Source of the DNA: Geoglobus sp.
Lineage (GTDB): Archaea > Halobacteriota > Archaeoglobi > Archaeoglobales > Archaeoglobaceae
Direction: 5' to 3'
NCBI GenBank assembly: GCA_027019885.1
Contig: JALUWC010000359.1
Span: 1 to 8,821, forward strand
Length of the DNA stretch: 8,821 nt
Shown: positions 1-5,214 of the stretch, piece by piece
How positions within the stretch are numbered: position 1 is the stretch's first letter
Layout of the letters: each line of letters starts with the position of its first letter
The notes under the pieces: generated by a model
Told to the model about the DNA's origin: nothing
The model's database searches: none
Seen by the model: only the letters and a program-made list of their open reading frames with translations
Position numbers and translations under genes: made by a program

Positions 1-105
1 TACAACGATACCAGAGAATTAAATGATCGAGATCTTGGTGGTATCTGTAGCATGAGATGCAGTGGATGAGGAGAGTTTTCAGGGAGTTTACTTTTCTCCC
101 GCATG

Positions 106-130
106 GAGATGCATCTCAACCTCTGAGATG
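106..130. repeat. overlapping palindrome and hairpin with TGAGATG/CATCTCA motif
   Basis: GAGATGCATCTC at 106-117 is a perfect 12-base palindrome. Overlapping it, CATCTCA (112-118) and TGAGATG (124-130) form a 7-bp stem with a 5-base loop. TGAGATG also occurs at 53-59 and ATGAGAT at 141-147, so the motif clusters within about 100 bases in both orientations. It could be an operator or part of an origin-like region of the element. No function can be assigned. Confidence 0.4.
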
Positions 131-291
131 TGTATTTAACATGAGATTTGATCAGGTGTATACTCTCAAAATTACTACCACAAAAGTAGCATCTATAAGA
201 CTTCATACGAATTTCAACAATCGAGAATAAATAAAACCCAATTCGGATTATTTTTGCACCAAAACCACAGCATGTTCTGAGGTGATAACGA

Positions 292-343
292 GGGGTTAAT
301 GTGATTGAAAGAGAGAGTTAAAAAGGTGAAAAGGGTTAACCCC
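292..343. repeat. inverted repeat GGGGTTAA ... TTAACCCC upstream of PIN gene
   Basis: GGGGTTAA (292-299) and TTAACCCC (336-343) are exact inverse complements separated by 36 bases. The right arm also lies in its own 10-base palindrome GGGTTAACCC (333-342). It sits just upstream of the TATA-like element for the PIN gene, where a regulator such as a VapB-type antitoxin might bind. That role is inference from position only. Confidence 0.4.
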
Positions 344-367
344 ATTTAAGAATTCGATCCATAAAAA

Positions 368-375
368 TTTAAATC
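368..375 (+). promoter_or_regulatory. TATA-like element before PIN gene
   Basis: TTTAAATC lies about 27 bases before the ATG at 399, the spacing expected for an archaeal promoter producing a leaderless mRNA. No Shine-Dalgarno sequence precedes the ATG, consistent with leaderless translation. A second AT-rich stretch (about 377-386) is too close to the ATG to be the preferred TATA box. Confidence 0.4.
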
Positions 376-398
376 ATCATAAATATCACTGTCTTCTA

Positions 399-865
399 AT
401 GAATCAAGCTTATTACTTTGATGCGGATGTTATTATTGCCTACTTTGATGAAGACGACAAAGAGAAGAACAGAGTCTCAAAAAATACTGTAGGTAGAGCT
501 AAGAATAACGTGAGAATGAATCCAAGTATCAAAGTAAAAATACCCTCTTCGCTATGGCCGAAATCTTTCTATGGTTATTAGAAAAGTCAAAACTCGAAGA
601 TCTATCATACAAAGTTCTCAAAGTTATGACAGAGTTAAAAGCTGACTTTCCATCACCAAAGAAAGAACATTATTTAGAGGCAGTGTATCTCCTCGAAAAA
701 GACAGTTATCTACAACCCCACGATTCCCTAATTGTAGCACATGCTTTACTGGATGGTACTACAACACATCTTCTGACATTTGACAGAAATCTAACTACCA
801 ATAGGGAAATAACAAATAGAATGATTGAATTGGGAAACAGGTTTAAAATCGGATCAGAGCTTTAA
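399..865 (+). pseudogene. PIN-domain (VapC-type) ribonuclease toxin, frameshifted
   Basis: A PIN-fold endoribonuclease, the toxin class of VapBC modules, split into two frames. The first part, from the ATG at 399, carries the N-terminal strand with the first acidic residue (YYFDADVIIAYFDED). The second, in another frame up to the stop at 863-865, continues with MAEIFLWLLE, then HDSLIVAHAL and LLTFDRN. Together these give the full set of PIN acidic residues (Asp, Glu, Asp, Asp). Homology-like sequence runs out of the first frame at KIPSS and into the second at AMAE, so one base appears to be missing at about 543-550. Restoring it gives about 155 residues, normal for VapC. No antitoxin gene is seen upstream. 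The last 4 bases overlap the convergent gene. It is probably inactive unless the frameshift is a sequencing error; an ATG at 554 could start only the second part. Confidence 0.75.
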
Positions 866-1293
866 ATCGCTTTATGCTCTTTTAACTTCCTCAGAATTTC
901 TTTAAGCTTATTCGGGTCCTCTAATTTTGAAGTTGCCACTATTTTTATCGCCTCATTTTCACTAATTTTTGGGTATTTCTCAAAGACCATCACAAGACTT
1001 GATGCAAGCTCAAGCCATCTCTCAGATTTGTCTTTAATGAGTTTGAGGAATTCCTTTGGAAGCTCTATTTCTTCACTAACTTTCGGGAGATTGTAGTAGT
1101 CATCAGCCAGTTCTGGAGAATACGGACCTCTTATGTAGTAGCTGTAGGAGTATCCCAGATCAATCCCATATCTTCTAAGGAGGAAAACGTACTTTTGGAG
1201 CTTGAGTCTGTTATTGAAATAATTGACCTTGAAGTCAAAACCCCCCTTCCTTAGAGAGTTTACGATTTTTGCCAGTTCCACCCTCCTGTCCAT
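862..1293 (-). CDS. YwgA/Panacea-like small protein (unknown role)
   Basis: A 143-residue protein, intact. Near the N-terminus it has the pattern NRLKLQK at about 28-34, followed by an aromatic-rich segment and YIRGPYSPEL at 53-62. This 'KLQK ... GPYS.EL' layout is what I recognise from YwgA-like proteins and the SocA/Panacea (DUF4065-type) group. Panacea is known as a domain that neutralises many unrelated toxins. The rest (about 70-143) is charged and probably helical. No signal peptide, membrane segment or catalytic motif is seen. It is convergent with the broken PIN gene (4-base overlap) and divergent from the RelBE pair, so an antitoxin role is only a possibility from context. The ATG at 1293 is chosen as the furthest-upstream methionine; no Shine-Dalgarno sequence precedes it, so translation may be leaderless. 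Family assignment is from motif memory and moderately secure. Confidence 0.6.
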   Translation of the reverse strand: MDRRVELAKIVNSLRKGGFDFKVNYFNNRLKLQKYVFLLRRYGIDLGYSYSYYIRGPYSPELADDYYNLPKVSEEIELPKEFLKLIKDKSERWLELASSLVMVFEKYPKISENEAIKIVATSKLEDPNKLKEILRKLKEHKAI

Positions 1294-1411
1294 ACAGGTT
1301 TATGTTATCCTTTGTTTTACAAAAAATTTTCCATAAAAAAATGAGCAGAAGAGGAGGATTCAAAGAGGTATGAGTTAATCCCCCAGTGGAGGATATCCCA
1401 GTCTCAGCAAT

Positions 1412-1419
1412 CTTTATCA
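1412..1419 (+). promoter_or_regulatory. TATA-like element for relBE pair
   Basis: CTTTATCA is centred about 27 bases before the ATG at 1443, which places the predicted transcript start at that ATG and supports a leaderless antitoxin mRNA. It also argues against the longer frame starting at the GTG at 1386, which would lie upstream of the promoter. Confidence 0.4.
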
Positions 1420-1442
1420 ACTTCCTTGACCAAACTCAACTC

Positions 1443-1613
1443 ATGGAAAATGTGATCCTTGAACACCTTCAGAAAATTGAGAAACAGCTTGAAATGATCA
1501 ACAGTAAGATTGAGAATTTCCTTGGTTTTGAGGAATTGAGGGAAGAAGAGCTCAGAGAACTTGATGAAATCGAGGCTGAGATGGAAAAAGGAGAAAAATT
1601 CTCACTGGAATAA
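1443..1613 (+). CDS. RelB-like antitoxin
   Basis: A 56-residue acidic, helical protein placed directly before a RelE-type toxin, hence the likely antitoxin that binds and blocks it. Residues about 4-48 are rich in Glu, Leu, Ile and Lys with heptad-like spacing, suggesting a coiled coil. The C-terminus (EMEKGEKFSLE) resembles the toxin-binding tail of archaeal RelB-type proteins. The frame is open further upstream to a GTG at 1386, but the ATG at 1443 fits the TATA element at 1412-1419 and removes a 19-residue hydrophobic leader unlike the family. The stop overlaps the toxin start in TAATG, so the two are probably translationally coupled. No separate DNA-binding motif is visible. With the toxin frameshifted, it may now be an orphan. 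Confidence 0.65.
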   Translation: MENVILEHLQKIEKQLEMINSKIENFLGFEELREEELRELDEIEAEMEKGEKFSLE

Positions 1614-1868
1614 TGTATGACATTTTTCTAAGCCGGCAGGCAAGGAAGTTTCTGGACTCTCTTGATGAATCCGACAGAGAGAGGATTAAAGAAAAACTCA
1701 GACTCCTTGCAGAGAACCCTTTTTCACTCCCATACAAAAAGATTAAAGGGAGAGAGAACACCTACAGAATTAGAGTGGGAAATTTTAGAGTGATATTATT
1801 CTCTCAGGGGTAGAGAAATCAGGATACTGAAAATAGACAAAAGAGAAAGGATTTATGAGAGATTTTGA
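1613..1868 (+). pseudogene. RelE/ParE-family toxin, frameshifted in a G run
   Basis: RelE-type toxins cleave mRNA on the ribosome. Residues 1-66 show the family pattern: an N-terminal strand, two charged helices (RQARKFLDSLDESDRERI), then YKKIKGRENTYRIRVGNFRVI. The frame then stops at 1811-1813, while the next frame continues from 1812 with REIRILKIDKRERIYERF and a stop at 1866-1868, exactly the expected C-terminal strand and Arg/Tyr-rich tail. Removing one G from GGGG (1807-1810) joins the two parts into an 84-residue protein, normal for RelE. The lost tail contains the basic residues and tyrosine that in RelE contribute to catalysis, so the short product is probably inactive. The ATG at 1613 overlaps the antitoxin stop by one base. 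The restored 3' end would overlap the convergent integrase by 16 bases. Confidence 0.75.
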
Positions 1869-2628
1869 GAACAAAGATGATTGATTAATTTCCTTAGACT
1901 CACACCCTCAGGAACCAGATTAACTCTCCCCCACTTTTCCATGTATTGGTGATAGATCTCAGAGGGAAGTTTCCCATCATAACTCTGGACATCCAGACTT
2001 CCAGTGTTGTGTGCCATTATGTAGTCTCTCAGTCCAGGGTGAGCCATCAGGACGTTGTTGCACATTTGCTCAAAGAATTTCCTGAAGTGAGATGGCTGGA
2101 TCCTCATTCCTGTATGATGGACTTTGATGTCCAGGTCGATCAGCACAATTCTAAGGGAGTTGTATGGGAAGACTGGATCATTATCCTTGGCATTGATGAG
2201 ATTTTTGAATTCGATCACAGGTTTAAGCCATTCAACCACAACAGGATGAATAGGGATCCGGTGGAGAAACTCTTTAGCCTTCACTCCAAACACCCGGAGC
2301 GTGGGTAGATCTATTCTCAGGGCTTTTTCAAAATCCTCAAAGGTTAGCTTATCAGTTGTGGACTGAGGTCTCTGTCCTGTGTAAGCTAAATACGCATATA
2401 CCACGACTGAAATCTGAGGAAGGATTTTTTGGTGATTTCTCCACCTGTATGTTCAAGAAGTTTCATCAGCGTTTTCTCTATCCAGATCTTTGATCGCTCA
2501 GATTTCACCTTAGAGAACCTGAATTCGATATAGATACGTGTTACGTCTTCTAAATCAGAAAAAGAACCCTTTACGAGGCAGTGATCCCCGGTTCGAATCC
2601 GGGCGGACCCATTCAGCTCACCAACCAA
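1853..2628 (-). pseudogene. SSV-type tyrosine integrase, C-terminal part int(C), frameshifted
   Basis: A tyrosine recombinase that would integrate and excise the element. The first part (2628 down to about 2430) begins inside the tRNA fragment, which it reads as GSARIRTGDHCLVK, a signature typical of integrases whose attachment site is in the gene. It stops at 2386. The second part, in another frame from about 2430 to 1853, has YTGQRP (catalytic Arg), a basic hairpin (KAKEFLHRIPI), SHFRKFF (the HxxR-box region, His at Arg-2 rather than Arg-3), MAHNTG (His) and SYDGKLP (nucleophile Tyr). Adding one T to TTTTTT at 2425-2430 joins them. The N-terminal part is absent, as expected if integration split the gene. 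Where int(C) translation would begin is unclear; a TTG at 2628 opens the frame. It is probably non-functional now. Confidence 0.75.
2570..2611 (+). other. tRNA 3' half (probably tRNA-Val), attachment site att
   Basis: This has the 3' half of a tRNA with correct spacing: anticodon loop TTTACGA (2570-2576), 3' anticodon stem GGCAG (2577-2581), variable loop TGATC (2582-2586), T arm CCCGG-TTCGAAT-CCGGG (2587-2603), 3' acceptor strand CGGACCC (2604-2610) and discriminator A (2611). No D arm, 5' anticodon stem or 5' acceptor strand (expected GGGTCCG) lies upstream, so the gene is not complete here. The anticodon read from the loop is TAC, which would be valine; if the crossover fell within the loop, the host anticodon could differ (CAC would also be valine). 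An integrase frame crosses it on the other strand, so it is read as the attachment site at the element/host junction. Confidence 0.75.
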
Positions 2629-2630
2629 AA

Positions 2631-2637
2631 TTTTTTT
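2631..2637 (+). terminator. T run after tRNA 3' end
   Basis: Seven consecutive T residues lie 20 bases after the tRNA discriminator base. Archaeal transcription commonly ends at T runs, so this may be the original terminator of the host tRNA gene, now separated from its promoter. It merges into the TATA element of the next gene. Confidence 0.3.
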
Positions 2638-2642
2638 AAATA
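2635..2642 (+). promoter_or_regulatory. TATA element for small basic protein
   Basis: TTTAAATA is centred about 24 bases before the ATG at 2662. No Shine-Dalgarno sequence lies directly before the ATG, so a leaderless transcript is likely. Because it lies just to the right of the attachment site, this promoter belongs to host DNA and would survive insertion of the element. Confidence 0.5.
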
Positions 2643-2661
2643 CACTTCCTCAAGCTTGGGC

Positions 2662-2844
2662 ATGGGTAAAACAGGCACAACCCAGTGGATCAAGATAAAA
2701 AGCAGAAAAAGTGGTCAAAGGCTGGTTCCACCGAAATATCAAACCTACAAAAAGCCGGGTCCAAATCAGAAGTACACCTCAGATGGAAAAAGAAGAAGGA
2801 GGATCAAAAGAAGCCCGAAGAGTATCGCGGGAGCAAAAACCTGA
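2662..2844 (+). CDS. small conserved-looking basic protein, function unknown
   Basis: A 60-residue, strongly basic protein. It starts MGKTGTTQWIKIKSRKSG, has a Pro-rich centre (LVPPKYQTYKKPGPNQKY) and a very basic end (SDGKRRRRIKRSPKS). There is no signal peptide, membrane segment, cysteine cluster or known catalytic motif. The charge and size suggest RNA, ribosome or DNA binding, but that is inference. I have a vague memory of a similar short euryarchaeal family of unknown function (possibly the one catalogued as DUF5350), which I cannot confirm. The ATG at 2662 is preferred over an upstream frame extension that reads into the tRNA fragment, because the TATA element at 2635-2642 sets a transcript start near 2662. 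It stands alone between the attachment site and the hemA promoter. Confidence 0.6.
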   Translation: MGKTGTTQWIKIKSRKSGQRLVPPKYQTYKKPGPNQKYTSDGKRRRRIKRSPKSIAGAKT

Positions 2845-2973
2845 TTCTTCAATCTGTTACAGCAAATATAAAAATTCAGATTCTGGAACCCATATCTCAA
2901 AATCCTCTCTCGCGATTTGTTATCCATATTCTTCACGTAGCAGAGTTGTTTTATTCGGTTTCTTTTAAAAAGA

Positions 2974-2981
2974 TTTAAAAA
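2974..2981 (+). promoter_or_regulatory. promoter of the tetrapyrrole operon
   Basis: TTTAAAAA is centred about 28 bases before the hemA ATG, in the AT-rich 160-base gap between hemA and the small basic gene. No Shine-Dalgarno sequence precedes hemA, so its mRNA is probably leaderless. A second AT-rich box (AATATAAAA, about 2865-2873) could be an alternative promoter. AATCTG (2851-2856) and CAGATT (2877-2882) form a 6-base inverted repeat around it that might bind a regulator; this is weak. Confidence 0.5.
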
Positions 2982-3005
2982 CATAAAAAACCAAACAGTA
3001 ATTTA

Positions 3006-4334
3006 ATGGAAATCGCAACCCTTGTCATTTCTCACAAAAAAGCTTCTATCGATGACATCCAAAGAGCCTGGCATGGAGATTATAAGCAACTTATTGATAG
3101 AATAATGTCATATCCCGGAATTAAAGAATGTGCGATCCTCCTGACATGTAACAGAGTTGAGGTTTATGTTTATGGGAGAAATGCAATAGAAATGCTAAAG
3201 GATTTTGCAGGAAAAATGAGAGTCCCGGAAAGGATTATTGAGATTCACAGAGGTGAGGATTCTCTTGAACATCTTTTAAGGGTTGCATCAGGCTTAGAAT
3301 CAATGATGATTGGAGAAGACCAGATTCTTGGACAGGTTAAGGACTTTTACCAGCTCGGAAAGGAACTTGGAAGCATTGGAGAAGTTCTTGATACTGCATT
3401 CACAAAGGCAATTCAGGTAGGGAAGAAAGTCAGAAAAATGACAAAAATAAACGAGGGGGCTGTAAGCATAGGTAGTGCTGCTGTTGAACTTGCAGAGAGG
3501 AAGCTTTCAACCCTCATAAGAAATAAAGCCATGATAATAGGGGCCGGAGAGATGGGGAAGCTTGTAGCAAAGGCACTTTCCCATAAAGATCTGGAGAAAA
3601 TTTACATAGCCAATAGAACTGCTAAAAAGGGCCAGAAACTTGCAGAAGAGCTTGGAGAGAATGCCAAGACAATTCCATTTGAAAAAATAGAAAAGTACAT
3701 GGTCGAGGTAGATCTGGTTATAACCGCAACTTCAGCCCCTCATTACATAATCACAAAGCCAATGATGGAGAGGGTGATGAATGTAAGAAAGGAAGATCTG
3801 CTGATAATCGATATCGCTCTCCCGAAAGATGTTGAGGATTCTGTGAAAGAGATTGATGGTGTTTTGCTTTACACAATAGATGATCTCAGAGAGATAAGCA
3901 AGGAAAATCTAAGAAGGAGAATGAAAGAGGCTAAAAAAGCAGAAAAAATTGTGAAAAAAGAGTTAAATCACCTGATAGAGATGTTAAAGGAGCTTAAAGC
4001 GAAAAATGCAATATGCATGATGTACACACACGCAGATTACATAAAAAATGAGGAAGTTGTGGAGCTGTATAACAAGCTGAAATCAAAATACGGAATTGAT
4101 GAAAGTGTCCTACCTATTCTCGAAAGCTTTGCAAACTCTCTGATTAAAAAGTATCTGAGAAAACCCACCGTCAGAGTGAGAATGGCAGCAAGAAATGGGG
4201 GTGTCGGGATTATTGATGCAGTCGAATACCTTTTCGGAGGTGACTTCCATGGAATTTCCGAAGCTGAGAATGAGAAGATTGAGAAAGGCAAAGCTGAGAC
4301 CTCTCTTGAAGGAAAGCAGTCTGTCAAAGGATGA
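3006..4334 (+). CDS. hemA: glutamyl-tRNA reductase
   Basis: First committed step of tetrapyrrole synthesis by the C5 route: NADPH-dependent reduction of Glu-tRNA(Glu) to glutamate-1-semialdehyde, in the cytoplasm. The protein has 442 residues. The catalytic domain carries LLTCNR at 45-50 with nucleophile Cys48, and the family signature [15 protein letters not shown] at 96-110. The NADPH-binding domain has GAGEMG at 179-184 and ANRT at 202-205. A charged helical C-terminal dimerisation region starts at about 305. The ATG is set by the TATA element 28 bases upstream and gives the usual N-terminus. It heads the operon and passes glutamate semialdehyde to HemL, with which HemA enzymes are known to interact. 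Its last 86 bases overlap hemB in another frame, so the Lys/Glu/Ser-rich tail (about 415-442) is co-encoded with the HemB N-terminus. Confidence 0.96.
   Translation: MEIATLVISHKKASIDDIQRAWHGDYKQLIDRIMSYPGIKECAILLTCNRVEVYVYGRNAIEMLKDFAGKMRVPERIIEIHRGEDSLEHLLRVASGLESMMIGEDQILGQVKDFYQLGKELGSIGEVLDTAFTKAIQVGKKVRKMTKINEGAVSIGSAAVELAERKLSTLIRNKAMIIGAGEMGKLVAKALSHKDLEKIYIANRTAKKGQKLAEELGENAKTIPFEKIEKYMVEVDLVITATSAPHYIITKPMMERVMNVRKEDLLIIDIALPKDVEDSVKEIDGVLLYTIDDLREISKENLRRRMKEAKKAEKIVKKELNHLIEMLKELKAKNAICMMYTHADYIKNEEVVELYNKLKSKYGIDESVLPILESFANSLIKKYLRKPTVRVRMAARNGGVGIIDAVEYLFGGDFHGISEAENEKIEKGKAETSLEGKQSVKG
4236..4243 (+). promoter_or_regulatory. ribosome binding site of hemB, inside hemA
   Basis: GGAGGTGA is a full-strength archaeal Shine-Dalgarno sequence ending 5 bases before the ATG at 4249. 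It lies within the hemA coding sequence (over Gly411-Gly412) and fixes the hemB start, even though the hemB frame is open to a further ATG at 4195. Confidence 0.8.
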
Positions 4335-5214
4335 TCTCATAATGCCTGTTTTTGTGGATGAAAACATACCATCGAAGCAGGAAATTGCATCGATGCCAGG
4401 ATATTTCAGAATACCACTCGAGAGGGTTTCTAAGGAGGTTGGAGATGCCATGGAACTTGGCATCAGAGCATTCATATTCTTTGGAATTCCATCATACAAG
4501 GATGAAACCGGGACATCTGCATTTGACGATGATGGTGTGGTTCAGAAGGCCCTGAGAAGGGTAAAAGAAGAGCATGAGGATGCCGTTCTGATTACAGATG
4601 TCTGCCTGTGCGAGTACACAACCCACGGACACTGCGGGATAGTGAAGGATGGAGAGATTCTGAACGACGCAACACTGCCAATTCTTGGCAAAATAGCTGT
4701 CAGCCATGCGAAAGCAGGAGCGGATATTGTTGCTCCCTCCGGAATGATGGATGGCATGGTCAGGGCCATAAGGAGTGCTCTGGATGAGAATGGATTCGAA
4801 AACACTGCAGTAATGAGCTACTCAGCCAAATATGCTTCAGCATTTTACGGGCCTTTCAGAGAGGCAGCAGATTCTGGCTTCAAATTTGGGGACAGAAAAG
4901 GGTATCAGATGGATATACATAACAGCGATGAGGCTTTGAGGGAGGTTGAGCTCGATTTAAAGGAGGGTGCAGACATAGTGATGGTCAAGCCAGCTTTGAG
5001 CTACCTGGACATAATCAGAAGAGTTAAAGAGAGATTTGGTGTTCCCGTTGCAGCTTACAATGTGAGCGGTGAGTATTCGATGGTTAAGGCTGCATCGAAA
5101 ATGGGATGGCTTGATGAGGCGAGCATAGCCTATGAAATTCTCATCTCCATAAAAAGGGCTGGAGCGGATCTGATCATAACATATCATGCAAAGGATATTG
5201 CGGAGGTATTGTGA
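4249..5214 (+). CDS. hemB: porphobilinogen synthase (5-aminolevulinate dehydratase)
   Basis: Condenses two 5-aminolevulinate molecules to porphobilinogen. The protein has 321 residues, the usual size. It starts [12 protein letters not shown], matching the conserved FPxxRxRRLR beginning of the family. The zinc site is [13 protein letters not shown] with Cys119, Cys121 and Cys129, so this is the zinc-dependent, cysteine-rich type. The two Schiff-base lysines are Lys194 (SAKYAS) and Lys247 (MVKPAL). The C-terminal part has [11 protein letters not shown] at 270-280, as in other HemB proteins. The start at 4249 is set by the GGAGGTGA element 5 bases upstream and by the conserved N-terminus. It overlaps hemA by 86 bases and meets hemL in TGATG (1-base overlap). 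Confidence 0.96.
   Translation: MEFPKLRMRRLRKAKLRPLLKESSLSKDDLIMPVFVDENIPSKQEIASMPGYFRIPLERVSKEVGDAMELGIRAFIFFGIPSYKDETGTSAFDDDGVVQKALRRVKEEHEDAVLITDVCLCEYTTHGHCGIVKDGEILNDATLPILGKIAVSHAKAGADIVAPSGMMDGMVRAIRSALDENGFENTAVMSYSAKYASAFYGPFREAADSGFKFGDRKGYQMDIHNSDEALREVELDLKEGADIVMVKPALSYLDIIRRVKERFGVPVAAYNVSGEYSMVKAASKMGWLDEASIAYEILISIKRAGADLIITYHAKDIAEVL
5202..5207 (+). promoter_or_regulatory. ribosome binding site of hemL
   Basis: GGAGGT lies inside the end of hemB. Spacing is 6 bases to the ATG at 5214 but only 3 to the GTG at 5211, which favours the ATG as the hemL start. Confidence 0.65.

Larger units (their letters stand above)
1..398. other. non-coding stretch at left edge, with inverted repeats
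   Basis: No convincing gene is visible here. A short frame open from the left edge stops at 67-69 and could be the tail of an upstream gene, but 22 residues are too few to judge. The stretch is AT-rich and holds two sets of inverted repeats (listed separately) and a TATA-like element before the PIN gene. No VapB-like antitoxin frame is seen, although antitoxins usually sit just upstream of a VapC gene. Confidence 0.6.
1..2611. mobile_element. right-hand end of an integrated SSV-type element (inferred)
   Basis: What is seen: a minus-strand tyrosine recombinase C-terminal part whose reading frame passes through a tRNA 3' half at 2570-2611, with toxin-antitoxin type genes to its left. What is known: SSV-type integrases carry the attachment site inside their own gene, so integration splits them into int(N) and int(C), each next to a copy of the tRNA 3' end. 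Inference: because the tRNA 3' end points right, the element lies to the left and host DNA to the right. The left end of the element and the int(N) piece with the intact tRNA are not in this window, so the left boundary given is only the window edge. All three element genes for which a full frame can be judged carry a single-base frameshift, suggesting decay. Confidence 0.55.

Noticed and set aside
1..69. Frame open from the left edge to a stop at 67-69, possibly the end of an upstream gene
   Set aside because: Only 22 residues with no recognisable motif, and other frames at the edge also end quickly; too little to call.
1..398. CRISPR array or plasmid iterons
   Set aside because: The repeated heptamers are short and unevenly spaced, with no repeat-spacer pattern.
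1386..1442. GTG start extending the antitoxin by 19 residues
   Set aside because: The TATA element at 1412-1419 lies downstream of this GTG, and the extra hydrophobic residues do not fit a RelB-type protein.
1946..2308. 120-residue plus-strand frame
   Set aside because: Lies antisense to the integrase catalytic domain, whose motifs are clear; no family resemblance in this frame.
2530..2611. A complete tRNA gene
   Set aside because: No 5' acceptor strand, D arm or 5' anticodon stem is present upstream of 2570; only the 3' half pairs and spaces correctly.
2685..2978. Two other plus-strand frames overlapping the small basic gene
   Set aside because: They read the same basic-rich DNA in shifted frames and run into the AT-rich hemA promoter; no promoter or family support.
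4195..4248. Upstream ATG giving an 18-residue longer HemB
   Set aside because: The ribosome binding site at 4236-4243 and the conserved FPxxRxRRLR start both point to 4249.
5211..5213. GTG as hemL start
   Set aside because: Only 3 bases from the Shine-Dalgarno sequence, whereas the ATG at 5214 is 6 bases away.
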